Part shown: positions 36,679 through 44,973 of the stretch, one piece after another
Layout of the letters: each line of letters opens with the position of its first letter
Position numbering within the stretch: the stretch's first letter is position 1
Assembly (NCBI RefSeq): GCF_011761475.1
Contig: NZ_JAASRS010000001.1
Location: 2,914,001 to 2,978,000 of the forward strand
Length of the DNA stretch: 64,000 bases
From: Saccharococcus thermophilus
GTDB lineage: Bacteria > Bacillota > Bacilli > Bacillales > Anoxybacillaceae
Direction of reading: 5' to 3'
Notes under the pieces: generated by a model
The model's input: the letters and a program-made list of their open reading frames with translations, nothing else
Told to the model about the DNA's origin: nothing
Databases searched by the model: none
Translations under genes and position numbers: made by a program

Positions 36679-36916
36679 TCAGTCTATTAATTCACCTTTC
36701 CATACGGTTACTGCTGTCCAGACAGTCCCACTCTATCATGATTGACTTCTACTTTGACTACTCCTCCTCTTTTCGACGCCTGATAAAATTCATTTCCGCC
36801 GCTACCTTTTGCATCCATTCTTCTGGCATTGGGGCAGAAAGAAGACAAACAGCAGCCGGGTTTCCACTGAACCGCTCGTTCGTAAACGCATCTACAACAT
36901 AAATTGGGATCGTCAT
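36679..36916 (-). pseudogene. PhzF-family isomerase remnant
   Basis: The start reads MTIPIYVVDAFTNERFSGNP, continuing AAVCLLSAPMPEEWMQKVAAEMN, a clear PhzF N-terminus with the conserved SGNPAAVCLL. About 200 residues are then missing. Shifting frame, the sequence continues YQASKRGGVVKVEVNHDRVG and then LSGQAVTVWKGELID, the typical PhzF C-terminus, but with one base lost inside SGQA. Both ends of one gene thus survive around a large internal deletion plus a frameshift. The natural substrate of the intact enzyme is unknown. Confidence 0.8.
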
Positions 36917-36938
36917 CCTACTCTTCCTTTCACCTAAT

Positions 36939-37556
36939 TTATTCTTTTATCACATTCTCCAGCAGCTGTTCAAACTCCTCTTCCCAATTCCCCCTCTTCC
37001 GAAATGATTCATCAGCAATTGTTTTAAATAATTTTTTTCTTTTTTGTTCATCGTGCACATTTTGTAAAATCCATTGCCGACATTCGTAAAGAAAATCGAT
37101 ATACCGTCCGTAGTCATCATCGTACAGTCCCTCAAGATGGCGACGGATTTGCTGCGCGATGGTCGGGCTTGCCCCGCCTGTCGAAATCGCAATCGTCAAT
37201 CTGCCGCGCCTTACGACCGCAGGAACATGAAAATTGGACCGTTCTGGGTCGTCGACGATATTAAGCAGCTGGTAGGGCTGTGCGGCGTTCGCTACAGCTT
37301 CATTGACATCTCGATCGTTTGTGGCGGCAATGACGATGAACGCCCCGACAATATCGTCAGGAGAAAACGTTTTTTGTCGCCAAATAAGTTCTCCAATTGC
37401 TACTAACTGTTGAATCCCCGTTGTAATCGTGGGAGCCACGACTGTAATTTTTGCCTTTGCTTCGAGTAATCCATGAATTTTCCGTTCCGCCACCTTTCCG
37501 CCGCCGATGACGACAACGTGTTGATTTGCGATATTTAACATAACCGGATATCCCAT
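36939..37556 (-). CDS. Precorrin-2 dehydrogenase (siroheme synthesis, YlnF/SirC-like)
   Basis: A 205-residue NAD-dependent enzyme that oxidises precorrin-2 to sirohydrochlorin. The Rossmann motif HVVVIGGGKVAERKIHGLL is at about residues 13-31, and AISTGGASPTIAQQIRRHLE near 120-140 is the dimerisation/active-site segment of the Met8/CysG-N family. The start MGYPVMLNI is the family start; the longer open frame upstream crosses a terminator. It is not next to other siroheme or sulfate genes, unlike B. subtilis ylnDEF. Confidence 0.85.
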   Translation of the reverse strand: MGYPVMLNIANQHVVVIGGGKVAERKIHGLLEAKAKITVVAPTITTGIQQLVAIGELIWRQKTFSPDDIVGAFIVIAATNDRDVNEAVANAAQPYQLLNIVDDPERSNFHVPAVVRRGRLTIAISTGGASPTIAQQIRRHLEGLYDDDYGRYIDFLYECRQWILQNVHDEQKRKKLFKTIADESFRKRGNWEEEFEQLLENVIKE

Positions 37557-37573
37557 ACGAATTTCCCCTTTAT

Positions 37574-37607
37574 AAAAAACGGCCGTGTAGAAATCCACGG
37601 CCTTTTT
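37574..37607 (-). terminator. Terminator of the charged secreted-protein gene
   Basis: Stem GGCCGTG / CACGGCC extended by A/T pairs, with a U-run on the minus strand, between that gene and sirC. Confidence 0.75.
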
Positions 37608-37617
37608 CTTCATTATA

Positions 37618-38220
37618 TTATCTTTGCGTCGCTTCTTGAATCCATTTTGCCAACCGTTCATTTTCTTTTTTCATATGATCGAGCCATTGCGGCAATAATC
37701 TAGCCATTGCCTCTTTATCATTTTCTTTCATCGCTTTATATGTTTGATGATGAAGCTCGCGTAGTTTTTGTTTTTCTTCTTTGGACATCCACTTTTTCCG
37801 TTTATGTAATTGCTTCAATTCTTGCTTAAATTGTTCTTTCGTTATTTCTTTGTTTGCGAGGCGGTCAATCAATCGATCGAGCGCTTGTTCTCGCTTTTGC
37901 TTCATCTCTCGGCATTTTGCTTTTAACGCTTTTTTCACTTGTTCATCTTGCAGTTTTGCCCGTAGTTGTTTGCGCTCATTCAGAACTTTTTTCCATTCAT
38001 CCACTTGGTCTGGCGTATATTGTTTAACTATTTCCATCCATTTTTGTTCGTCGAGCTTTCCGTGCTTGAACATATGCTCAAAAAATGAATGCCCCATAGC
38101 GTGGTTCGCTTTGATAACACTGCCTTGTTGCGTCGAGTCGGAAGCCTGATTGGCTGCCAATACTCCTGTCGGAATGGACAGCATCAAAGCAGTCAGGAAA
38201 GAAATCCATGTTTTTCGCAT
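37618..38220 (-). CDS. Secreted, highly charged helical protein of unknown function
   Basis: About 200 residues. A signal peptide (MRKTWISFLTALMLSIPTGVLAA) is followed by an almost entirely helical, Lys/Glu/Gln-rich region (for example KQELKQLHKRKKWMSKEEKQ). One cysteine is present. It recalls DUF2680/Spy-like envelope proteins, but I cannot assign a family. A GTG start three codons upstream (38229) is possible; neither site has ideal spacing to GGAG. A decayed reading frame lies just upstream and ends at its start. Confidence 0.65.
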   Translation of the reverse strand: MRKTWISFLTALMLSIPTGVLAANQASDSTQQGSVIKANHAMGHSFFEHMFKHGKLDEQKWMEIVKQYTPDQVDEWKKVLNERKQLRAKLQDEQVKKALKAKCREMKQKREQALDRLIDRLANKEITKEQFKQELKQLHKRKKWMSKEEKQKLRELHHQTYKAMKENDKEAMARLLPQWLDHMKKENERLAKWIQEATQR

Positions 38221-38221
38221 C

Positions 38222-38400
38222 TTACTCACACTCTCCTTTTTCCATTTGTTTTAGCGTTAACCGTTGAAAAGCTCCATCTGCTAATACGACGACAATTTTT
38301 GTTCATCGAAAAACCTTTTTCCAGCCGCACCGCTTCTTTTGCACCCATCAGAGCAGGAATGTCATTCACCAGCTCCACCTCTATTTTCCCCAATTTTCCA
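38222..38400 (-). pseudogene. Small decayed reading frame upstream of the charged secreted protein
   Basis: Two frames on the minus strand look protein-like and adjoin: KIEVELVNDIPALMGAKEAV then RLEKGF, and after a frame change IVVVLADGAFQRLTLKQMEK ending GECE-stop near 38222. They would join near 38300 with a small indel. No start with a good ribosome site is seen. I do not recognise the family. Confidence 0.35.
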
Positions 38401-38428
38401 TATTCCTTTCATATAAATAAAAAAAGAA

Positions 38429-38450
38429 CTTGCTGTTCTTTCACAGCAAG
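38429..38450 (-). terminator. Terminator of the DUF1992 gene
   Basis: Stem CTTGCTG / CAGCAAG with an 8-base loop; the plus-strand A-tract 38416-38425 gives the U-run. Confidence 0.75.
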
Positions 38451-38462
38451 CGGTGCCATCGA

Positions 38463-38837
38463 TTATCGGAATTTCTCATCAATTCGCCGTTGATAGTCGC
38501 GCAATGCTTGGGAATTGGTTTTATTGCGCTTTTTCATGAGCGCATTCCAGCGCAACAATTTTTCATTTAGCTTCTTCTTCCATTTCTCTTTTTCCTTTTC
38601 ATCTTCACAGCAGCTCAATAAATCTTCCAATGTCATCAACTCTTTTTTTAACTCGACTTCCTCAGAGACATAGCCGGCGTTTTTTAACATCAAATAACCG
38701 AGTCGCAAGTCTTCGGGAATATGGGACAAATCCTCGAGTTCAAGCGGTTTTCCAAATCCAGGAAGATTGTCAAACTCTCCGTTTTTCATCGCTTCGCGAA
38801 TTTTATCTTCCGCTATTCTCCAAAAAATATCCATCAT
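38463..38837 (-). CDS. DnaJ-homologue-subfamily-C-like DUF1992 protein
   Basis: A 124-residue soluble protein. The N-terminal MDIFWRIAEDKIREAMKNGE and the following FDNLPGFGKPLELEDLSHIP form the DUF1992 signature (AE.KI..A...GEFDNLPG.GKPL). The rest is helical and charged. The function of the family is not known to me. The ATG overlaps the stop of the upstream EAL gene by four bases (ATGA), so the two are co-translated. Confidence 0.85.
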   Translation of the reverse strand: MMDIFWRIAEDKIREAMKNGEFDNLPGFGKPLELEDLSHIPEDLRLGYLMLKNAGYVSEEVELKKELMTLEDLLSCCEDEKEKEKWKKKLNEKLLRWNALMKKRNKTNSQALRDYQRRIDEKFR

Positions 38838-40621
38838 TTCATCTCCTGTATACGCAATTCGTTCCGCTGCTGCCTGCGCAGAAAGTTGAGAAACGCTTCA
38901 TACGGCAACGGCGGGGCAAAATAATATCCTTGCGCCTCATCACAGCGTTTATCTCTTAAATAGGCCGCTTCCGTTTTCGTCTCTACTCCTTCGGCGAGCA
39001 CCTTTACGCCAATATTATGCCCGAGACGAATAATCGCCGGTAAAATCGCATCTTTTTTTCCTTGAATATTTCGAACAAACGAACGGTCAATTTTTAAGCG
39101 GTCAATCGGCAAATCGGTTAAATAACTGAGCGAGCTATAGCCTGTGCCAAAATCGTCCATGCTGATCGTAACGCCGATCGCTTTCAGTTTGGTTAAAATC
39201 GCGATCGCCTGCTCTGTATCCATCGCCATCCGCTCCGTAATTTCCAAATCTAAATGATGTGGTGGCAGCCCCGTCTCCTCAAGCAGCCTCGCCAGCTTAT
39301 CGACAAAACGGCGGTTTTCAAACTCATACGGAGATAAATTGACGGATACCGATAAGTTAGGAAAGTATTCCAATAATTGTTTTGTTTGCTGGCAAGCGGT
39401 ACGAATCACCCATTCGTTAATCGGGATAATAATGCCTGTTTGTTCGGCGACAGGGATAAATGTATAGGGGGATATAATCCCTTTTTCCGGGTGGTTCCAA
39501 CGAATTAGCGCTTCCATGCCGGTAACGGTACCGCTATCTAGCCGAATTTGCGGTTGGTAATAAAGTTCAAATTCCCCTTTTTCCAGTGCGCGTCTCAATT
39601 CTCTCTCCATAGCGATCTTTTCGTGAAGCACGTGGGCCATTGGTTCCTCAAAAAACAAAAATTCGCTTACTACCTTTTTCCGAGACCGATATCTCGCAAT
39701 ATCTGCTTTTCGAATTAATGTTTTTGAGTCCATTCCATCCTTCGGATATAAACTAATGCCAATTTTTATTGTAACATATAATTCAAGGCCATCTACCACA
39801 ATTGGTTCATCAGCAATTTCACTAAACTGTTTAGCAACCATTTCCGCTTTTTCTTTCGTGCTTTTGGACAAAATCGCAATAAATTCATTGCCGCTCCATC
39901 TTCCTAACAACACATTTTCGTCGCTTCGTTTTTTCCATTCCGTTACGATTTGCAGCAGCACTTGATCACCTACGGCATATCCGTAAAAATCGTTAATCGT
40001 CTTCATCCCGCTAATCTCAAGAAACATAATGGCCACTTCTTCATGGCGAGAAGATGCCTCCTTAATATTTTTCGTAATGGCATGATGGATTGCTTCTTTA
40101 TTGGGCAATCCGGTTAAATCATCATGTGTGGCCATATAGCGCATTCTTTCTTCACTTTTCTTCCGCTCTGTAATATCGCAAATCACTATGACATTTACCT
40201 TTCCGCCGTCATAGTCATACTTGTGTTGCACGATTTCCGCCGGAAAAACGGTACCATCTTTCCTCCGCAGTTGAACTTCATAGCGTTCTTCCTGCCCATC
40301 ATCATGCTCCATTTTCTCTAACGAACCGGCGACCATTAAATCGCCAATCGGCAAATGGATCAGCTCACTTTCCACATATCCAAGCAACTGACAGGCAGCG
40401 CGGTTTGCCTCCATCACTTTGCCGTGCGCATGAACAATAATTCCTTCCATGGTCATTTCCACTAACCGTTTAAATCGATTTTCGCTTGCTTCTAATTCCC
40501 GCTTATATTTTTCCAACGATTTTCGTTCTACTCGGGCGTATATCGCCAACAAATACATCCCTTCAAAGACAAGAAAAACGAGAAAACTCATCCATAATAT
40601 ATATTCGATTTCTTTCGACAT
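38834..40621 (-). CDS. Membrane PAS-GGDEF(degenerate)-EAL cyclic-di-GMP phosphodiesterase
   Basis: A 595-residue protein: one membrane helix (about 8-28), a short coiled coil, a PAS domain (about 45-155), a GGDEF-type domain (about 160-325) and an EAL domain (about 335-590). The GGDEF active site is degenerate: SGNEF at 243-247. The EAL domain keeps MEALIRW (E370), NLSPYEFEN, EITE, DDFGTGYSSL and EGVET, so it should hydrolyse c-di-GMP. The altered GGDEF may act as a GTP sensor; this is inference. It is the first gene of a unit with the DUF1992 gene. Confidence 0.9.
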   Translation of the reverse strand: MSKEIEYILWMSFLVFLVFEGMYLLAIYARVERKSLEKYKRELEASENRFKRLVEMTMEGIIVHAHGKVMEANRAACQLLGYVESELIHLPIGDLMVAGSLEKMEHDDGQEERYEVQLRRKDGTVFPAEIVQHKYDYDGGKVNVIVICDITERKKSEERMRYMATHDDLTGLPNKEAIHHAITKNIKEASSRHEEVAIMFLEISGMKTINDFYGYAVGDQVLLQIVTEWKKRSDENVLLGRWSGNEFIAILSKSTKEKAEMVAKQFSEIADEPIVVDGLELYVTIKIGISLYPKDGMDSKTLIRKADIARYRSRKKVVSEFLFFEEPMAHVLHEKIAMERELRRALEKGEFELYYQPQIRLDSGTVTGMEALIRWNHPEKGIISPYTFIPVAEQTGIIIPINEWVIRTACQQTKQLLEYFPNLSVSVNLSPYEFENRRFVDKLARLLEETGLPPHHLDLEITERMAMDTEQAIAILTKLKAIGVTISMDDFGTGYSSLSYLTDLPIDRLKIDRSFVRNIQGKKDAILPAIIRLGHNIGVKVLAEGVETKTEAAYLRDKRCDEAQGYYFAPPLPYEAFLNFLRRQQRNELRIQEMK

Positions 40622-40977
40622 AAATGATCACCGTCATCTATGGATTCGACTTCTTTATGAACATTATAGAAAGATTATTTCCGCCATTCTTCCCCACCTC
40701 ATTCCTATTCGTTCGACAGTTTACGACAAAGTATATATACATTTTATTACATAAATATTTTATTTGAGTAAATTGTATGATAGGATTTCTTTCTTTTTAT
40801 TAATACAAAAGCACTAAATGAAAACAAAATTTATACGAGGAATTAGGACTAGCCTATATATTTGTAACTTTTCTGTAATATTATTTAATTCAACTGTAAA
40901 AAAAAGAGGTATTTCCTTTGCTATACTAGAGTCAGATTGAGTCGAATCGGAAAATTTTTTGTCGGGGGTTTAGGGAA
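40622..40977. promoter_or_regulatory. Intergenic region with extended -10 promoter for the NlpC/P60 gene
   Basis: A 356-bp AT-rich gap between divergent genes. On the plus strand TGCTATACT (TATACT at 40922-40927) is an extended -10, about 50 bp before the ATG. No clear -35. No coding frame or RNA gene was recognised; nothing else stands out. Confidence 0.45.
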
Positions 40978-41430
40978 ATGAAAAAAATGGTCGCATTGGT
41001 TTCACTATCCGTTTTAGTTCTATTTTCCTCCTTATTTGTAAACACTTCCAATACCGAAGCAGCAGGAAACAAGCGATTGCTAATTGCTGAAGCGAAAAAA
41101 CTGATTGGCACCCCATACCGATATGGCGGAACTACACCAAGAGGATTCGATTGTTCTGGGTTTGTTTACTATACGCATAAAAAAATCGGGATCATCTTGC
41201 CCCACTCTGCTAGATTGATGTATCAAAAAGGAAGAACCGTATATAAATCAAACTTAATGCCGGGCGATTTAGTATTCTTTAATACATCGAAAGGCAAAAG
41301 CGGCGTCTCCCACGTGGCTATATACATAGGAAACAATCAAGTGATCCATGCTGTTTCCAAAGAAGTAAAAATTGACAGTTTAAATAATCCTTATTGGAAG
41401 GTAAGATACGTTGGAGCAAAACGATTATAA
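40978..41430 (+). CDS. Secreted NlpC/P60 cell-wall endopeptidase
   Basis: A 150-residue exported protein. A signal peptide (about 1-28, ending NTEAA) is followed directly by a single NlpC/P60 domain. C59 (GFDCSGF), H112 (SHVAIYIG) and H124 (VIHAV) form the expected catalytic set. No LysM or SH3 binding domains are present, unlike LytE or LytF, so its wall targeting must come from elsewhere. Enzymes of this family cut the D-Glu-meso-DAP bond in peptidoglycan stems. It neighbours an MreBH-like gene; in B. subtilis MreBH positions the NlpC/P60 enzyme LytE. Confidence 0.9.
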   Translation: MKKMVALVSLSVLVLFSSLFVNTSNTEAAGNKRLLIAEAKKLIGTPYRYGGTTPRGFDCSGFVYYTHKKIGIILPHSARLMYQKGRTVYKSNLMPGDLVFFNTSKGKSGVSHVAIYIGNNQVIHAVSKEVKIDSLNNPYWKVRYVGAKRL

Positions 41431-41439
41431 GGAAACAAG

Positions 41440-41491
41440 AAAAACTCTCTAGCATATTAAGTAAGCGTGCTTAATATGTAGGGAGTTTTTT
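41440..41491 (+). terminator. Terminator of the NlpC/P60 gene
   Basis: A long imperfect stem AAAAACTC..CATATTAAG / CTTAATATG..GAGTTTTTT ending in six T. Confidence 0.85.
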
Positions 41492-41507
41492 CATTTAAAA
41501 AAAAGCG

Positions 41508-41528
41508 GCCCTCCCAGCATAGGAGGGC
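41508..41528 (-). terminator. Minus-strand terminator without an assigned gene
   Basis: A perfect 7-bp stem GCCCTCC / GGAGGGC followed on the minus strand by CGC and eight U. It faces left, but no confirmed minus-strand gene lies upstream (41531-41837). The 407-bp gap 41431-41837 holds this hairpin, the previous terminator and a possible minus-strand ORF of 20-28 codons (stop near 41606). Confidence 0.6.
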
Positions 41529-41837
41529 ATCTATATATTCATAGGGGATCGGGGGAATACTTGGAAAACTTTACGCTACTATTCATTTCCCCTTTTTTGT
41601 TATTTTATACATAGAAAGAAAAAAATTTTTCCTCTCAATCGTTCAAAAATTTTTCTTGTTCCCATAGTAACACCACCTATCGACATATTTTCCCCTTTTT
41701 CGTCTTTTACCGTCATAAAAGAAACAATGATATCGAAAATTATATATGTAGGAATAAGACTGTTTATCTGATTCAAACTGTTGCTTGCACTCTCTATAAA
41801 GTTTGAATCCATTCTTGGATAAAGGCAGGTGTTGAGC

Positions 41838-42845
41838 ATGTTTGCTTCTTCGGAAATTGGGATTGATTTAGGAACGATGAATATACAGCTATATAGTAAA
41901 AATAAAGGCATTGTTTTTAACGAACCAGCAGTGATTGCTTATGATATTCAAACGAACGAAGTGCTGGCGATTGGCAACGAGGCAAAAGTGATGATCGGTA
42001 AAACCCCAAATCACGTCGAAACGATTTATCCATTAAAAAATGGGGTGATTGCTGATTTTGACAAAGCGGCAACGATGCTCAAACAAGTGTTGAAACTTGC
42101 CGGCAAACGGATCGGTTTTTCGGTCAAAAAACCAAATGTCGTTATCAGCGTCCCATTTCACGCTACTTCCGTAGAACGCCGTTCTTTTTATGAAATCGCC
42201 AAGCACTGTGGCGCGAAGCAAGTACACTTAATTGAAGAACCAGTTGCCGCGGCGATCGGCGCTGACTTGCCGGTCGATGAGCCGGTGGCCAATGTCGTCG
42301 TCAATCTAGGCGCTGGTAAGACGGAAGCGGCAATTATTTCGTTTGGCGGAGTCGTTGCCTGCCAGTCGCTTCGTGTCGGTGGTAATCAGCTAGATGATGA
42401 TATTATCCAATATGTAAGGCAACATTATAACTTGTTAATTGGCGAGCAGACAGCGGAACAAATTAAAATCGAAATTGGCCATGCTCCTGGCATCCATGAA
42501 GAACGAACCATGGTCATTCATGGCCGCGACTTGGTGACCGGTTTTCTAAAAGCGGTGACGTTGCGTTCTACAGAAGTGCAAAAAGCCATCGAAGAATCGC
42601 TTTTCCAAATTCTTGGCGCTATCTGTACGGTACTGGAAGAGTGTCCGGCGGAACTGAGCGGTGATATTATTGACCATGGCATTGTGTTAACCGGCGGCGT
42701 CGCCCTTCTTCACGGAATCGAACATTGGCTCAGTTCCGAGCTGCATGTTCCCGTTTATACTGCTCCTAATCCTATTGAAGCGGTGGCGATCGGCACCGGA
42801 AAAGCCCTTCAGGCCGTACCAAAACTAATAAGCGCCGCTCCATAA
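41838..42845 (+). CDS. MreBH-like bacterial actin with altered nucleotide-binding motifs
   Basis: A 335-residue MreB-family protein closest in feel to B. subtilis MreBH ([39 protein letters not shown]). Phosphate-1 IGIDLGTMN (7-15) and E134 are kept. The phosphate-2 loop, normally DIGGGTTEVA, reads [10 protein letters not shown] (156-165), so its aspartate and threonine are replaced. The adenosine motif LTGGGALL is LTGGVALL. The protein may bind ATP weakly or not hydrolyse it. AGG lies 8 bases before the ATG. MreBH guides the wall hydrolase LytE in B. subtilis, and an NlpC/P60 gene is the upstream neighbour here. Confidence 0.85.
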   Translation: MFASSEIGIDLGTMNIQLYSKNKGIVFNEPAVIAYDIQTNEVLAIGNEAKVMIGKTPNHVETIYPLKNGVIADFDKAATMLKQVLKLAGKRIGFSVKKPNVVISVPFHATSVERRSFYEIAKHCGAKQVHLIEEPVAAAIGADLPVDEPVANVVVNLGAGKTEAAIISFGGVVACQSLRVGGNQLDDDIIQYVRQHYNLLIGEQTAEQIKIEIGHAPGIHEERTMVIHGRDLVTGFLKAVTLRSTEVQKAIEESLFQILGAICTVLEECPAELSGDIIDHGIVLTGGVALLHGIEHWLSSELHVPVYTAPNPIEAVAIGTGKALQAVPKLISAAP

Positions 42846-42862
42846 AACATCTTTCTATGGAG

Positions 42863-42899
42863 AAACCCCGCGTTACTGCAAATGTAATGCGGGGTTTTT
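42863..42899 (+). terminator. Terminator of the MreBH-like gene
   Basis: Stem AAACCCCGCGTTAC / GTAATGCGGGGTTT followed by TT and G. Confidence 0.85.
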
Positions 42900-42970
42900 G
42901 TTGCTTGGGCTGGTTTCATGGCTATGAAATTTTATGAATGTATTCTCCCTGTTCGGTCCTTCTCACAGCG

Positions 42971-44647
42971 TTATGGAACCATCCATGATAAAACATGAGA
43001 CTGCAAAAATACGAGGATGCCAATCAAAATAATTAAGAAAATACTATGTTTGACTGTAAATCGGAATAAATCGGATTCCTTGCCCGTTAATCCAACCGCC
43101 GCACAAGCGACCGCAATCGATTGCGGCGAAATCATTTTCCCAACCACTCCACCGGAAGAGTTTGCCGCCAATGCTAAAACCGGATCCATGCCGATCGATG
43201 TCGCCGTTACCTTTTGCAAGTTGCCAAATAATAAGTTCGAAGACGTATCGGAGCCGGTAATAAACACGCCAAGCCATCCTAAAATCGGCGAGAAGAATGG
43301 GAACAACGACCCTGTTTTAGCCAGCGCCATCCCAAGTGTTGTGCTCATGCCGGAAGCGTTGGTGACATAGGCAAAGCCGACCACCGAAGCGATTGTAATA
43401 AGTGGGAACCTTAATTCGACCAACGTTTCAATAAATGTACGCCCCCAATCTTTCCAAGACATGTTGACAATAAATTTCGTTACAACCGCCGCCAACAAGA
43501 TCGCCGTACCGGCTGCGCCGAGCAATTCTAATTTATATACCGCGGCAATTGGCTGGCCGCTTGCATTAATGATTCTATTATTCAATCCCGGTACTGCCGG
43601 CATAAATGTCAGATGGTAGCCAATTGTGTTGACCAGCTTTAACAGCCCATTTGTTCCCTCATAATGCCCGGTCAACGCCGCTTTTACTTGCGGAATTCCC
43701 CATAAAGAAATGAATACCGTCAGCACTAAAAACGGAGACCATGCTTTAAATACTTTCCCGCCCGCATAGGCAACACGATGCGCTTGCGAAGCGGCCGCCA
43801 CTTCCGATTCGGTTGCAAAGCGGTAGGTACTTTTCGGCTTCCAATACTTTAAAAATACGGCAAGGGCAAATAGCGAAATTAAGGCGGATAAAATGTCCGG
43901 AAGTTCAGGACCTAAAAAGTTAGAAGAGAGATATTGTGTAAGGGCGAATGAAACACCGGAGACAATAATTGCCGGCAGAACTTCCACCGTTCTTTTCCAT
44001 CCAGCCATAATAAGCACAAGGTAGAACGGAATAAATATGGATAGAAAAGGCAATTGCCGCCCTACCATTTTGGAGATTTCCGTCGCAGGAATCCCTGTTG
44101 GCCCTTCCATCGAGATAATCGGGATTCCGATCGCCCCGAAGGCAACTGGAGCAGTATTGGCAATCAAACAAATTCCCGCCGCATACAGCGGATTAAACCC
44201 TAATCCGACAAGCAGCGCAGCGGAGATCGCTACCGGCGCCCCGAATCCGGCAGCCCCCTCTAAAAACGCTCCGAATGAGAATGCGATCAACAGTGCTTGC
44301 AGACGGCGGTCTTCGGTGATCGACGTCACCGAATTACGGATCACATCAAAATATCCTGATTTCACGGTCAGTTTGTATAAAAAGACAGAAGTAATAATAA
44401 TCCATCCAATCGGCAACAGCCCATAAACCGCCCCTTGCGTCACGGACATGACAGCCATTCCCACTGGCATTTTGTAAGCGATTACAGAAATAACTAACGC
44501 AACAATTAATGTCGTAAGCCCGGCGATGTGCCCCTTCATTCGTTTAACAGCGAGAGCCCAGAAGAAATACACGATTGGAATGAGTGCAACGATGGCAGAT
44601 AGCCATAGATGATCGGCAATTGGCGTAAAATCTTGTTTCCACTGCAT
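42971..44647 (-). CDS. lutP: L-lactate permease
   Basis: A 558-residue transporter with 13-14 hydrophobic helices, of the LctP/LldP lactate permease family. Characteristic segments are AFSFGAFLEGAAGFGAPVAI, PTGIPATEISKMVGRQ and FITGSDTSSNLLFGNLQ near the C-terminus. It imports L-lactate for the LutABC oxidase encoded 1.2 kb away. It is divergent from lutR, and its leader carries a LutR operator next to a probable cre site. GGGGAG precedes the ATG. Confidence 0.95.
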   Translation of the reverse strand: MQWKQDFTPIADHLWLSAIVALIPIVYFFWALAVKRMKGHIAGLTTLIVALVISVIAYKMPVGMAVMSVTQGAVYGLLPIGWIIITSVFLYKLTVKSGYFDVIRNSVTSITEDRRLQALLIAFSFGAFLEGAAGFGAPVAISAALLVGLGFNPLYAAGICLIANTAPVAFGAIGIPIISMEGPTGIPATEISKMVGRQLPFLSIFIPFYLVLIMAGWKRTVEVLPAIIVSGVSFALTQYLSSNFLGPELPDILSALISLFALAVFLKYWKPKSTYRFATESEVAAASQAHRVAYAGGKVFKAWSPFLVLTVFISLWGIPQVKAALTGHYEGTNGLLKLVNTIGYHLTFMPAVPGLNNRIINASGQPIAAVYKLELLGAAGTAILLAAVVTKFIVNMSWKDWGRTFIETLVELRFPLITIASVVGFAYVTNASGMSTTLGMALAKTGSLFPFFSPILGWLGVFITGSDTSSNLLFGNLQKVTATSIGMDPVLALAANSSGGVVGKMISPQSIAVACAAVGLTGKESDLFRFTVKHSIFLIILIGILVFLQSHVLSWMVP

Positions 44648-44693
44648 AAACCATTCTCCCCTTTGTTTAAGAATTTAATCAATGTCTCCCACC

Positions 44694-44776
44694 CTATAAC
44701 GTTTCCATAGTCATCAGATGACCGGATAATATAGTTATCTGAGTCAAATTATAGTGAGAGTAATCGAAAAAGACAA
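44694..44776 (-). promoter_or_regulatory. lutP promoter with LutR operator and probable cre
   Basis: On the minus strand TTGTCT (44776-44771), 17 bp, TATAAT (44753-44748). Downstream is the palindrome GTCATCTGATGAC (44722-44710), also found before lutA. Next to it is ATGGAAACGTTATAG (44708-44694), which matches most of the CcpA cre consensus. The rest of the 326-bp gap up to lutR is AT-rich with no gene. Confidence 0.75.
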
Positions 44777-44973
44777 TAGTCATTTTTCAATTTTTTGAAA
44801 TTTCTATGTTTTAATCAAAAATTCCTATGGCACAGAAAAGCACTTGTTTCCTCCGCATTCGATGTATAATATAAACGATATGAAACGTACAAATAAAAAA
44901 TATGCTGGCAAATTTATCAATAGTTAAGAAAGAGTGCAAAAATATCTAGTTTGCGCGTATCGAGGTGAATACA

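Noticed and set aside
41829-41837. GTG start three codons upstream for the MreBH-like protein
   Set aside because: The GTG overlaps the only ribosome-binding site; the ATG at 41838 has correct spacing and fits the family.
40978-41838. Sigma-I promoters for the NlpC/P60 and MreBH-like genes, as for lytE and mreBH in B. subtilis
   Set aside because: No ACCCCC-type -35 paired with CGAA at proper spacing was found.
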